DNA of 64,000 bases from assembly GCF_000004195.4 (NCBI RefSeq), contig NC_030686.2:45209961-45273960 (forward strand), written 5' to 3'. The notes below the pieces were generated by a model. It was given only the letters and a program-made list of their open reading frames with translations, ran no database searches and had not been told where the DNA came from. The position numbers were made by a program, and so were the translations under genes. This stretch comes from Xenopus tropicalis (lineage: Eukaryota; Chordata; Amphibia; Anura; Pipidae). This document shows, piece by piece, positions 36,198-48,380 of the stretch; within the stretch, counting starts at the first letter, position 1, and the number at the start of each line of letters is the position of its first letter.

Positions 36198-37039
36198 CTC
36201 TCTTTTTTTGGCTGTGCCCCCCCCATTGTGCCTCAAAGATACTTCTACCCAGACTTCGCCCCATGTTCCACCCCAGCCGAGGGTATCAATATGGGCAACT
36301 TCCAACACATACAAGAGAGTTGTCAGGTGGTGCCCACAGGGTGTCCTGCTTTCTGGTCATGTGACCCCAGTTCAATCTTTCCCCCCAAAATCAGCCAGTG
36401 GTGTGAGATTCCTGCAGCCCCTAGGTACCATGATGGTTCTCTGCTGGCTAATTCCATCCTGTGGGCAAACTCCCAGTATCTCTCTGTGCCCCTTGTCATT
36501 CCCAGGAGCAGCTCACTGTTGCCAGTCAGTGCCTGAGTAGTCAAAACTGACAGCGGGGGGCTGGCCATTTCAGGTTGGTGGGGCAAAGTAATCTGTTAGG
36601 CCTTTGAGCAGTCGCCCAGAACCAACTCATGGCCCATCCAGCAACATAACCTGCAATACAGACTGACTGCCCTGTTCTTGCATTATACCCTTAGTGACAA
36701 TGGGGCAGGGCCTGTTTGATACAGGTCAAAGCATTCAGGGGGCAAATGCCATCATTTATAAAGAGCCAACATGTTACATGAGCAGTGCCCTAAGTACATG
36801 TTTCAGCTGCAATTTGAATGTTCCTTCAGACTTTCTGCAGCCACTAGTGTTGTGGCCACTTGCTGGGAAAAGGATCTCTCAGACCGGTTGCTGTATGAGT
36901 GTAACTGCCTCCACCAGGGGGCGCTAAAGGGCAGCTAATTCAGAAGCTTCCTTTCTAAACTTGTACTCTGGTGCCTTAGCTTTTCTGATTGGCCCAAAAA
37001 TGTCCAATGTCCCGGGACAAAGATCAAATTCAGGGTAAA

Positions 37040-37397
37040 TTAAAGGGATGGTTAAAGAAGGTCCTATTCCTTGCAACTTTGCAATTAGTCTTCATTCATT
37101 CTTTTTATAGTTAATGAACTATTTGCCTTTTTTCTTCTGGCTCTGGGGGTCACTGACCCCGGCAGCCAGAAACAATTTCTCTCCTACAGTTTTATTATTG
37201 TTCTTACTTTTTATCACTTTTTAATCACTTTTCTTCCTATTCGGCACCTCATCAGTCTCTCATTCAAACCACTGCCTGGTTTCTAAGGTAAATGAGTCCC
37301 AAGCAACTAGATAGCAACTGAAAAGCCACTAAACAAAAAGTAACTGCAAACAACAATAAAAAATGAAGACCAGTTGCAACTTGTCTATTAAAGGTGA
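37040..37397. mobile_element. T2-type MITE in duplication copy 2
   Basis: Duplicate of the element at 33958-34316, with a few substitutions (for example agaaacaat for agaaactat). Confidence 0.65.
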
Positions 37398-38049
37398 AGG
37401 AAAGGCTGAATCACTGGGGGATCCAGGTAATTAACAGGTAATTGCCTAATGATGTGCTGGAATGCTGCATGGCTACACAGGAATCAGCTCAGTCTGCAGC
37501 CTGTACCTGCTCATTACTCCCGCTGTGAGGGACAGGGTAGGAACCCAATATGTTACTCTTCCTGTCTGGCCAAGGTGGCCAAAGTACTGCAAATAGACTG
37601 CTAACATATCTTTGGGACAAACCAAGAGTGGCTATGGTGGGGGGATCAGGAAGTGAATGTGATTGGTTCAGCTGTGCTACTGATTGTGCTGCCATGTGGA
37701 TATACAGAGACTGGTGGGGGTGCAGAGGACACAGCTGGGAATCTGCTTGCAGTTCAACCACCACTGCCAATGTCTGCAGGGCCTTTGGGCTCAACTACAC
37801 GGGGGCTTTTGTCAGATGTTGTCAGACTGACAGAATGTATCCTACGGAATTTGGTCAGAATCTTCCGTGTTGTTTAGCCTTTAGGTAGGTTTCTGGGAGA
37901 TGTAGTCCAGCAACAGATGGAGTCACTGCTGAAGGCCCTGCTGGCAGTAGGTAGTTTATTTCTATTCTATTTCTCCTGTATTTAGAGGTTTCCTACCAAC
38001 AACTGGCAGAACCGACCCATTTCTGATATGTATTTATTGGTCACACACC

Positions 38050-38706
38050 CCCATAGGCACCATCTCTCCCTACTATACCTGCTATCCCACAGCCCCAGTC
38101 CCTTCCCAGAGGCTATTATCCCACTGCTACTATAGGCACCATCTCTCCCTACTATACCTGCTATCCCACAGCCCCAGTCCCTTCCCAGAGGCTATTATCC
38201 CCCCACTGCTACTAAAGGCACCATCTCTCCCTACTATACTCTGCTATCCCACAGCCCCAGTCCCTTCCCAGAGGCTATTATCCCCCCACTGCTACTATAG
38301 GCACCATCTCTCCCTACTATACCTGCTATCCCACAACCCCAGTCCCTTCCCAGAGGCTATTATCCCCCCACTGGCTACTATAGGCACCATCTCTCCCTAC
38401 TATACCTGCTATCCCACAGCCCCAGTCCCTTCCCAGAGGCTATTATCCCCCACTGCTACTATAGGCACCATCTCTCCCTACTATACCTGCTATCCCACAG
38501 CCCCAGTCCCTTCCCAGAGGCTATTATCCCCCCACTGCTACTATAGGCACCATCTCTCCCTACTATACCTGCTATCCCACAGCCCCAGTCCCTTCCCAGA
38601 GGCTATTATCCCCCCACTGCTACTATAGGCACCATCTCTCCCTACTATACCTGCTATCCCACAGCCCCAGTCCCTTCCCAGAGGCTATTATCCCACTGCT
38701 ACTATA
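38050..38706. repeat. 80-bp VNTR, about 8 units (copy 2)
   Basis: Same unit as 34980-36197 but about half the copy number, and with fewer indel differences between units. Confidence 0.95.
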
Positions 38707-39233
38707 GGCCGTGCCCCCCCCATTGTGCCTCAAAGATACTTCTACCCAGACTTCGCCCCATGTTCCACCCCAGCCGAGGGTATCAATATGGGCAACTTCC
38801 AACACATACAAGAGAGTTGTCAGGTGGTGCCCACAGGGTGTCCTGCTTTCTGGTCATGTGACCCCAGTTCAATCTTTCCCCCCAAAATCAGCCAGTGGTG
38901 TGAGATTCCTGCAGCCCCTAGGTACCATGATGGTTCTCTGCCGGCTAATTCCATCCTGTGGGCAAACTCCCAGTATCTCTCCGTGCCCTTTGTCATTCCC
39001 AGGAGCAGCTCACTGTTGCCAGTCAGTGCCTGAGTAGTCAAAACTGACAGCGGGGGGCTGGCCATTTCAGGTTGGTGGCCTTTTGAGCAGTCGCCCAGAA
39101 CCAACTCATGGCCCATCCAGACACATAACCTGCAATACAGACTGACTGCCCTGTTCTTGCATTATACCCTTAGTGACAATGGGGCAGGGCCTGTTTGATA
39201 CAGGATCAAAGCATTCAGGGGGCAAATGCCATC

Positions 39234-39804
39234 ATGCCCCATTGCCATTCCCCCCCATTGTGGCACGGCAGTTATGTACTCTCTCTCTGCTTTGGGTCTT
39301 GGTACTTTGGTTCTTCATACAATGCGGTAGGGCTGCCACTTCCAACCTAAGTATGGAACGTTTCCACATCTGCCTTGGATGGTTTTGCAACAAGTTGAAG
39401 TACCCACCTTGGGGGCATTAGAAAACATTGATTACTTATGAATGGGGCAATACAGATTGAACTTTTAAATGCCATAGAACCAGTGGGTATAAATGAAGCC
39501 TGAAATGTTTCAACTGATACTATTTTCCTTCACTGATGCACTTTAGCCTTTGGGCTTGTTACTCAATGGGCAATGTCACTACTGGGCAATGGTACAAGCA
39601 GTATGGTAGGTGCCGGATTTCTCTCATATGAATGGCTTATTAATCTGATGAGGTATGTGTTATTAAGTTAATCTAAAGGTAAAACCATTGGTGAGAATAG
39701 TGCACACACCCGGCCAATAGAAAATGCTGCTGTTGTAAGTCACATGGTGGGTGGGGGGGGAATAATATGTGGAACTTTACTTTGTGTCATGTAAACTGCA
39801 CCAG
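39234..39804. other. Intergenic, no gene recognised
   Basis: Unique-looking sequence between the duplication and the candidate exon set. No exon supported. Confidence 0.35.
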
Positions 39805-40636
39805 AAGGACCTGTGTGGCCGGAAACATACGGAGAATCTCAAATTGCTGTTTGGCTCTTCAGTGGATTCTTCAAGGTTTGTACCGATCGTTCCCTGGGTG
39901 TCTCTTCCCAAGCTCATTCCCATCTCCCACACCCTGGCCCTGGGGCAGCAAGCTATGGGATTGGGTGTGTATAATGTATAATATCCCCCTGTATTGCCCC
40001 TCAGTGCCCATGGATAGCACCGGCTCCTACTGCCCCGGCACAGTAACGGCCAAACCCCCGAGCACAGCGATAGCCCCGGTCCTGTAGGGGAGATGGGTCC
40101 CACTTGTACAATGTTGGCCCTGATATGGGAGGAGCTATAGATCTGAGGTCACAGTGAGGCGGGGCAAAAACACTGGGTCTTTCAAAGGGTTGTTTTCTGT
40201 TGTGAGTGGGAACTCAGGACTAAAACTCGATCCACTAGTTTTGGTCTATACAGTAAGGGGTCACAATATGGCCGCTCTGTGGGGTTTTTGTTTTGCCAAA
40301 TGCAGTGTTTATTCTTTCTAATTCCTATTTAGGGGAGATTCAAGGCTTCAGAGTCAAAGGTAAAGTTGTGTCTTGTTTGATGGGGGATGTGGGACTCTCC
40401 GGCCCCTATGGGAATGCTGGGAGGGGCAACAGAAACCCTTAGGGGGAGGGGCAATGGGCATAATTACAATACTATTGGCCCAGGTGTCCAACCTGACTGT
40501 TGGTGGGGCAGGTGTGGAAGACGTGCATCAAGGGGAACTTAACCTTTTGCCTTTGTTCTTGTCCCACCCCTGTAGCTCCATAGGCAAAACCTTCATGTGC
40601 AATGGAAGCGGAGACAACGTTGAGTTCAACCAATAA
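39805..40636 (+). CDS. Candidate 3' exons of an unidentified gene
   Basis: Three segments can be joined in one frame: 39805-39875 (after 'aaactgcaccag', donor gtttgtac), 40333-40359 (27 nt, after 'ctaattcctatttag', donor gtaaagtt) and 40576-40636 (after 'cttgtcccacccctgtag', stop TAA). The last two acceptors have good pyrimidine tracts and all phases agree. The peptide would be KDLCGRKHTENLKLLFGSSV, then about 18 residues, ending GKTFMCNGSGDNVEFNQ. An AATAAA lies at 40877. I recognise no family. In the first segment's frame an in-frame TAA sits at 39763, so the segment must start at an internal acceptor, whose quality is mediocre. It could be a chance assembly or a gene remnant. Confidence 0.22.
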
Positions 40637-40876
40637 CGATGATGAAGCTCCAGTTGCACGTCTGGGCCCAGTGGCAACGCAACAATCACAGTACTAGCCA
40701 TTCAGCTTTGATACATGCTACCTGGCTCTGACGGGCGGGTCGAGTGACCAATGGGGGGGCTCATCATCAGGTCTCAGCGTATGACTGCGCTTTGCATTTC
40801 TATTTGTTTTTTTGTCATTTTTGGGTCCCAGATTTTTTTTCTTTTTAAAGTTGAGCTGTGACTTCTTTTTGCGCCA

Positions 40877-40882
40877 AATAAA
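40877..40882 (+). promoter_or_regulatory. AATAAA poly(A)-like hexamer
   Basis: About 240 bases beyond the candidate stop at 40636, followed by T-rich 'gatgtttctattttaac'. Meaningful only if the candidate exons are real. Confidence 0.3.
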
Positions 40883-41149
40883 GCGATGTTTCTATTTTAA
40901 CTCAAGGCTTCTATCTGGCCCATATCAGTCCCTGCCCCAGTGGGGCTTGCAGTCTGTTTCCTCACTCACACTCACACTCATACTCACATACATACATGGT
41001 ATAGTTTTATAAGGTATTTGTGTAAAGTTGTGTATTTTTATTGTGGGAGGAGATAAAGGCGGAGCCCTGAGCTGCTTTGTTATTTGAGAGGCTGGGCCTG
41101 GTTCTGTTTAGGTGTTAGCGCTATAAATTTACGAAGAATCCCTTGTTGT

Positions 41150-41390
41150 TATGGAGAGATCCAATGGCTCAGGGGTAGTGCTGCTGCTTGGGGTAACAAG
41201 GGTTCTGAGTTCGATTCCTTTCACAACACTATGGAGACCCCTTGTTTAGTGCCGTGTGAAGGTGTTAGCGCTATAAATTTACCAAAAATCACTAACTTGT
41301 ATCGAGTGACACAATGGCTCAGTGGCTCAGTGGGTAGTTGCTGCTTTGTTTTAGTCCAGGAGTCCTGAGATCAACTCTGACCAGAGGAGG
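41150..41390 (+). repeat. Two tRNA-like (SINE) segments, forward
   Basis: About 41158-41222 has 'tggctcaggggtagtgctgc' (A-box-like) and 'gagttcgattcc' (B-box-like). About 41310-41385 has 'tggctcagtgggtagttg' and 'tgagatcaactct'. Both are preceded by 'gttagcgctataaatttac', so the unit itself is duplicated. They look like tRNA-derived SINE sequence. The anticodon arms are not convincing for functional tRNAs. Confidence 0.55.
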
Positions 41391-41764
41391 ATTTTTTCCT
41401 AAAAATGCTAAAAAACGCAATTCGACACTTAACCAAAATTTTCACAAAATTCTTCCCCTTTCCCTCAGGGATGCAACAGGCACCCTCCCTTGGGGACAGG
41501 GGCCCTTACTCAGGAGCCACAGGCAGCCTGTTTCTGAGGAAACCCACACAGAGCAAGGAGAGAACATACAACAGCCTCACAGATAGGGGCCCTGACCCAG
41601 AGCCAAGGCCCCCAGAGCTGCAAGGCACATATGTCTCTGCCTTTATTCTGATCAAGGGCCACTCAGCAGCCCTGCCTGCTCTCCCAGTGTGGGGGGCACC
41701 CACACAGGCCCATGGAGATGCCCACAGGTTCTGCTACGCAGCAGCACCAATCACAGCCCTTGCC

Positions 41765-41910
41765 TTCTGCTCAGGTACCAGCTCTTGTCTCTCTCATTGA
41801 GCCCAGGTACCAGCTCTTGTCTCTCTCATTGAGCCCAGGTACCAGCTCTTGTCTCTCTCATTGAGCCCAGGTACCAGCTCTTGTCTCTCTCATTGAGCCC
41901 AGGTACCAGC
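41765..41910. repeat. 32-bp minisatellite, about 4.5 copies
   Basis: Near-perfect units of 'aggtaccagctcttgtctct' plus 'ctcattgagccc'. Confidence 0.93.
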
Positions 41911-41919
41911 TTTGGTGCT

Positions 41920-42335
41920 CAAACAGGAATTGAACCCAGGCCCACAAGCACTACTCCGCAGTAGCACTAACCACTGAGCCACCATGCCGCCCCAAGCTCT
42001 TGTATTTCGTATATATATATTTAATCGTCGTTTATGCAGAACTTTAAGGCAGAAGCTAAAGCTGGGTTGGAACTCAAGTCCAAACTACACAGAAGGGAGA
42101 ACATACAACAGAGAAGGGAATTGAACTCAGGACCACAAGCAATGCTATATGGCAGCACTAACCCCTGAGCCACCACAGCACACAGTATACTCACCTGTCT
42201 TTGGTGTATATATCACCTACAGTGTATGCGGCACTTTAAAGAGAAGAAGTCACTATTCAGATGGCGGTAAGTCCAGATTTGAACTCAAGTCCCAGTGATA
42301 TAAGCCAAAAGCACTAACCATGAAGCCACCATGCT
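41920..42335 (-). repeat. Three tRNA-like (SINE) segments, reverse
   Basis: Around 41928-41992, 42115-42178 and 42270-42332 are reverse-oriented segments with 'attgaacccaggcccac' or similar (B-box complement) followed by 'actaaccactgagccaccat' (A-box complement). They lie in inverse orientation to the pair at 41150-41390. Confidence 0.55.
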
Positions 42336-42599
42336 ATGCAGCAAATACCTGATCCTTTGTCTATAGGGTATCACTCCCTAGCAACCATGGAGGGGGCAAA
42401 GGAAAGAAACTCCCCCCTAAACAATATTAACCATCAAGTCTCCCTGACTCTCACTAAAGTTGCCCACTTGTTACGGCAAGAAAAGAGGGTCATTCCGTGG
42501 CCTTCAGGTTGGGTCTCTCTAGGCGGCACCGTTGGTAAACAGCTCAAACCACGAGTGAGAAGGGCATCCTTGGTAGCGGCACGGAGAGGGGGCTGCTTC

Positions 42600-43690
42600 A
42601 TTATTGTTGATGGGAATGGGATAGGGACCTTAGATTGTAAGCTCCACTGGGGCAGGGGTTGATGGGAATGGGATAGGGACCTTAGATTGTAAACTCACTG
42701 GGGCAGGGACTGATGGGAATGGGATAGGGACCTTAGATTGTAAGCTCACTGGGGCAGGGACTGATGGGAATGTGATAGGGACCTTAGATTGTAAGCTCAC
42801 TGGGGCAGGGACTGATGGGAATGGGATAGGGACCTTAGATTGTAAGCTCACTGGGGCAGGGACTGAGGGGAATGGGATAGGGACCTTAGATTGTAAGCTC
42901 ACTGGGGCAGGGACTGAGGGGAATGGGATAGGGACCTTAGATTGTAAGCTCACTGGGGCAGGGACTGATGGGAATGGGATAGGGACCTTAGATTGTAAGC
43001 TCACTGGGGCAGGGACTGATGGGAATGTGATAGGGACCTTAGATTGTAAGCTCACTGGGGCAGGGACTGATGGGAATGTGATAGGGACCTTAGATTGTAA
43101 GCTCACTGGGGCAGGGACTGATGGGAATGTGATAGGGGCCTTAGATTGTAAGCTCCACTGGGGCAGGGACTGATGGGAATGTGATAGGGGCCTTAGATTG
43201 TAAGCTCACTGGGGCAGGGACTGATGGGAATGTGATAGGGGCCTTAGATTGTAAGCTCACTGGGGCAGGGACTGATGGGAATGTGATAGGGGCCTTAGAT
43301 TGTAAGCTCACTGGGGCAGGGACTGATGGGAATGGGATAGGGACCTTAGATTGTAAGCTCCACTGGGGCAGGGACTGATGGGAATGGGATAGGGCCCTTA
43401 GATTGTAAGCTCACTGGGGCAGGGACTGATGGGAATGGGATAGGGACCTTAGATTGTAAGCTCACTGGGGCAGGGACTGATGGGAATGGGATAGGGACCT
43501 TAGATTGTAAGCTCACTGGGGCAGGGACTGATGGGAATGGGATAGGGACCTTAGATTGTAAGCTCCACTGGGGCAGGGACTGATGGGAATGGGATAGGGA
43601 CCTTAGATTGTAAGCTCACTGGGGCAGGGACTGATGGGAATGGGATAGGGACCTTAGATTGTAAGCTCACTGGGGCAGGGGCTGATGGGA
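42600..43690. repeat. 51-bp minisatellite, about 21 copies
   Basis: Units of 'gatgggaatgggatagggac', 'cttagattgtaagctcactg' and 'gggcagggact'. 51 is a multiple of three, so 17-residue periodic open frames appear on both strands. Some units have ccact for cact (52 bp), which breaks those frames. Confidence 0.95.
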
Positions 43691-43829
43691 AAGCAGTATA
43701 ATCAATGTAAAGTGCTGATGCTATATTAATTCAGGGAAATAAATATATATAATGCATTTAGGTACTTGCACCCCCACCTCTCACTGCATCTGTTGCCTTG
43801 GCTAGCCAGTTGTGCCTGTCTCTCATGGT

Positions 43830-44135
43830 GGGTAATGCCTAGGGATACCCGTGCCCCCTGACTTATACCATATAACGCCTAGGGATACCCGCGCCCCCTG
43901 ACTTATACCATATAACGCCTAGGGATACCCGCGCCCCCTGACTTATACCATATAACGCCTAGGGATACCCGCGCCCCCTGACTTATACCATATAACGCCT
44001 AGGGATCCCCGCGCCCCCTGACTTATACCATATAACGCCTAGGGATACCCGCGCCCCCTGACTTATACCATATAACGCCTAGGGATCCCCGCGCCCCCTG
44101 ACTTATACCATATAACGCCTAGGGATACCCGCTCC
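43830..44135. repeat. 40-bp minisatellite, about 7-8 copies
   Basis: Near-perfect units of 'tataacgcctagggataccc' plus 'gcgccccctgacttatacca'. Confidence 0.95.
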
Positions 44136-47100
44136 CGCTGCATCATGTTTGTGCCCAGTGCCACTCACTGCATAGAATCCTTGAGGTGCAGAGTCAGCTG
44201 CTCCCATGGTTTTTGCTAAATCCCATTCTTCCACCTAATCCATTTTAAATCCAGCGCTGGTTCTGATCAGCTGACTATAGTTAATGCTAAGGAAAGTAGG
44301 TTCAGTTCTGTGCACCATGTGGCCCCTGAGCTGGTACCCCACCCTAGCCCCCCCCCTTACCTTTTGCACTCACAAACCAGGACATCATGGGGCCACACCA
44401 CTGGCCCTGAGACTGCAGCCCCCCCCCCCTCCCTCCCTCAATATCAATTTGCTTATCCACAGGCTGAGAATAGGCCCTGTGTGAGTAGCGCTGATTGGTT
44501 GCTATGGGGTTTCCACTCCAGAGAGCACTTTACCTCAGTGCTGTGCTACCAGCGAGTCTGGGGATTTACCAGGAAATCTGACTTTACTCAGGGTCATGGC
44601 AGCCATAAGGGGGGGGGGGGGGTGTAGTTCTGCTTTCTGGACTCTAGCAACTTGCACATATTTGCGGGGGAGCTCAAAGCTTTTGGCCTGTTTTATCAGG
44701 ACATGCTACTACTACTACATATAGTTGTACAGAACATTTTACATCAGATACTTTATTGCTTTAACAATGGTCCCAATTATCCTGCTCCATAGTCAAGCCC
44801 ATTCACCTTCAGTACCCCCCCAACTTTATATGTTCATGTGCAGTCTGCACTGGGAGGGGCCTAAACCCAACACCTGCATTTGGTTATATCAGCCCACATT
44901 GGGCAATACATTATACAAAGCATCTCTAACCTCAGTTACACCGAGACATACCAGCCACGTGCCCATAATCGTACCTACGCTCCAGACTGGCCCATTTTAG
45001 GGTCCATGATTCACCCCTGGTGGGGCTCCCCCCCTTGGAACAGGGCCATACCATTGGCATCATAATGGTGGTAATAGGTAACTCCAGATAAGAGTTATTA
45101 AAGGCAAAGTTCAGCCAACTGACATTGTCCCATTTAATAATGAGGCTACTCACAGTGGAGATCACAGGCTTCCCCTGACCTGGCCTATCTCTGGGGCTTT
45201 GGCCAGTCAGTTATCCAATCAGAGGCAAGAAGCTTCCGGCCGGCTTGTTCCTTCTCTACTTCATGCAGTTTTCTATTTGACCTCAAACAAAATGAGTGCA
45301 AGCTCTACAGGACAGGGGCCTCCTGGGTATTTTACACTCAAGGATCTTTTAAGCTCTCCCTGTATCCAAAGGTTCCTCAGCCAATCAGTGCTGGCACATT
45401 TTCAATTCATTTCAATGGTGGTGGGAGAATGGGATGATACCATGGGTGGAGGGGGGGGGGCCAAAATAGGGTGACGCCCATAAACTTTCCAAACCGCCCT
45501 CATTTCATTTATGTGTTTAACCTTTATAAGGATAACAAACCCCATTTGTAATAAAAAGCACAGGAACAGTATCCCATAGCAACCAATAAGAAGTTTGCTT
45601 TTCAACAGGTGGCCAATAAATGCTTCCTGCTGATTGGTTGCTATGGGTTACTGCTCCTGGGCAAACTTAGTGCCTATTTATTACATAACCCCCTGCTGTG
45701 AATGCAAGGATCTCTTATACATCATTGCTGACCTATTAGCACTATATATTTATATATATATTTATGGGAAGTGGAGCAGCCTGTGGCCCAGAGGGGCCCC
45801 GAGTTCGATTCCAGCCTAAGCGGTATCTTACACCTACGCGGGTACCGGGTTGCCACTTGGCTGGTATTTGACTGGCCTAGCGGGTAAATCCCAAACTGGG
45901 GCTATTACTAATGTATTGGCAATGTACTCCAGCTCTCTAATTTATAGGCACGCCCATGCCCCGCCCCCTTTGTGACATCAGAGGGTCTATAAACAGAGGG
46001 GAACCAATAGATTCTGCCTGTATGTGGGCGGAACCAATAGATTCTGTACGGGGGGGGGGGGGGCACCAAATATTCAAACCCAACCGCTGTCTTTACAATG
46101 GCGATTTTTAAGCTTCAAAAATAATTACAAAAAGAAAAGAAAATTCCACAATCATTCAGCAAAACAATCTTTAATTTACCAATCCTGCAATTTTGTTTTT
46201 TACATTAAATTAGCAAATGAAAAAAAAAAAAAGTAAAAAAACCCCGAGCGAGCGGGAAAGCACGACACGCGCACACACGCACCAATCAGCACGCAGATAT
46301 TTATAAAGCATTTTGGTTCCGACTCATTTCAAGCATTGAGATAATGTACATTTTGCCATAAGGGGGGGGGGGCAGGTTTGTAACCCCTTCAGTCCTGAGA
46401 TTCTGTTTGACATGACTCACAAGCAGGGAGTTTGCAGCCCAAACCATGCGCTGGCGATTATTACGGGAAACTGCTTCATTTGGTATCGAGAGTGAGAGAT
46501 TGGGGGCGCTCTACATGCACTTAGGGGGGCAAATAAAACAATGGAAGCACCGTCATGAGACAAGGAGAGGATCTCAGGGGAGAAGGGGAGGGGCTAAATT
46601 CTGCTTCCAATCAGGTGACGCCCAGCTTGCGGCCATGTGGGTCCCACTCCCGGGTGGAGCTGTAGGGTGCAGGGAGTTGCAGCCAAACTGCCACAAGCTG
46701 GGCGGCCCCTGCTGTCTATCACGCAGCCTCCACCTACCCACAAGTAACACTCCATCTTCTCTCCGCACCTTTTTAAAATATCCTTTATTTTGCATTTATT
46801 TTATACCCTCAAATATGACATAAACAGGCGGGAACATGACAGCATGACAGGCGGCGAGAGCGAGAGAGAGCGCTAGAGAGAGAGCGGCCGCCCCCCCCCC
46901 CGGCATAAATAAAACTCACATTTGTTCAGAAAGAGAGAACCAAAACGGAAATAAACCTTGTAAACATGCCTAAATATAAGGCAGTGACTGGTGGAGAGCG
47001 CAGGAGAGGATCATGGGAAGGTGTCCCGGCCTGCAGTGGGCCTCGTATACAGACAGTGCTCCTATGGAGGCGCTCTCGCTGACTTGTTACCCTATGACAC

Positions 47101-48160
47101 AATAGGAAACTGAATGATGTCATGTTTAACTGCTGCCTCTAAGGATGATGTCACACACACGGGCGCAGCCTGTTTATTGGCCAGGCAATATGGCAGGACG
47201 AACCAATGCCATCTTGTCATCGCCCACCAATGTCCTCGCCCAATGAATGGAATATGTCACAGTGAATGACAACGTCCGTGAAAGCCACAAGGGGGGGGGA
47301 TTTATCCGCTCACTGCCCTAACGCTTTAACCTAAAACACTGGACTGGGCCAATAATGGCATCATCCCAGTAATAAAACCACTGCAGGCCCCCGGGGGCAT
47401 TAAGAACAGGTCGCCACCAGTGATCCCAACGGGGGTATAAAAGCAGACACTCCCTTTAATGACAAGCATGCCCCCCCCCACCCCGACATTTCCCCTCTGG
47501 TGCAACCCCTTCAGCCCTGATTATGAGATTGAGGTTATACAAGTCCCACAAGAATCCATTGAAGTTATACCCACGAGCCAATAAGGGATCTGTAACTGGC
47601 GCAGAAGGGCCTGTAAGCTCCCGTGACAAGCAGCAATGGGGAACCGAGACTGCCGTAAAGCGTGGCGCTTCTGCATTAGTTAGAAATCTCATACAAACAC
47701 TCACTGTCTCTTTAAACGGCACCAAACCCAAGGAAGACGTGTCACGCATGCCTCTCGCCATTGGTAGGCGGCCAATCAGAGACGGACTATCATCTGCTCG
47801 TGTAAGGCTTCTGTCCGACGTGGGTCCAGCCCAGAGAGTTGAGACAAGTTAAGTCCTTCGATGGAGTACCTGTTAATTGATCCATCCCGACGCCATGTTC
47901 CGTCCCACCACGCCTAGAAGCAAACGAGATGCCCCCCCCTCCCAACGATAACAGAAGCCGGACGTATTCAGTAAACAGTTTGTAGCTTTGAGATTGGATC
48001 TCAGTATATAGCTTTGTGAGAACATCTTTGCAAAGAGAGGGGTCTACAGTGATCCGACCCCATGTTACGGGGTCTCTCTTCCTGCAATGTTCTGTCCCAT
48101 AGCAGCAAGGCGGTCTCCAGGGGGCGCTAGGAGCAAAAAAACTGGACAGCGGGGGGGGGG
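44136..48160. other. Intergenic between the convergent genes' tails
   Basis: No supported exon. Contains a G-run near 44607, a tRNA-like 'gagttcgattccagcc' at about 45801, A-rich sequence near 46218, and several AATAAA hexamers. On the minus strand these lie at 46784-46789 and 46795-46800, and could end a long ube2o 3' UTR. 46856-46890 is a GA-rich run followed by poly-C. Confidence 0.45.
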
Positions 48161-48186
48161 GGGGGGAGAAAGAGGATAAGGGAGGT

Positions 48187-48192
48187 TTTATT
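48187..48192 (-). promoter_or_regulatory. Candidate proximal ube2o poly(A) signal
   Basis: Minus-strand AATAAA (within 'ctgctaataaaacctccc') about 190 bases after the ube2o stop, followed by pyrimidine-rich sequence. More distal minus-strand hexamers near 46.79 kb are alternatives. Confidence 0.55.
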
Positions 48193-48380
48193 AGCAGAAT
48201 TACAGTATTCATTGGATTCAGCTTCTACCAATGAGAGGCCACAAATGTTTGGGCTAGATGTACAGAGACCTCTCTGGAGGAGGGCCACGTGGCAGTGGAA
48301 TTATGGGTGGGGGGAAGAGAGGATGAATGGGTTGAGCTGGGTGGGAAGGTAGGACCCCCGTTACTCCTCCGCTTCCGTCC

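Larger units (their letters stand above)
33725..36753. repeat. Segmental duplication, copy 1 (about 3.0 kb)
   Basis: Begins at 'tttataaagagccaacatgt' and ends at 'gggggcaaatgccatcat'. The whole stretch recurs directly downstream at 36754-39233 with high identity: the same MITE, the same 'gcctttgggctcaactacac' stretch, the same 80-bp VNTR and the same 'tcaatatgggcaacttcca' tail. Copy 2 has about 60 extra bases near 36830-36890, and the VNTR lengths differ. Confidence 0.93.
36754..39233. repeat. Segmental duplication, copy 2 (about 2.5 kb)
   Basis: Direct tandem copy of 33725-36753. The join is at 'gccatcat' next to 'ttataaagagcc'. It is shorter mainly because its VNTR has about half as many units. 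After the copy the sequence continues as 'gccatcatgccccattgcc'. Confidence 0.93.

Noticed and set aside
41158..41222. Functional tRNA gene
   Set aside because: Has A- and B-box-like sequence but no convincing acceptor or anticodon arms; better read as SINE.
42630..43378. Periodic 17-residue open frames on both strands
   Set aside because: 51-bp minisatellite; the period is a multiple of three.
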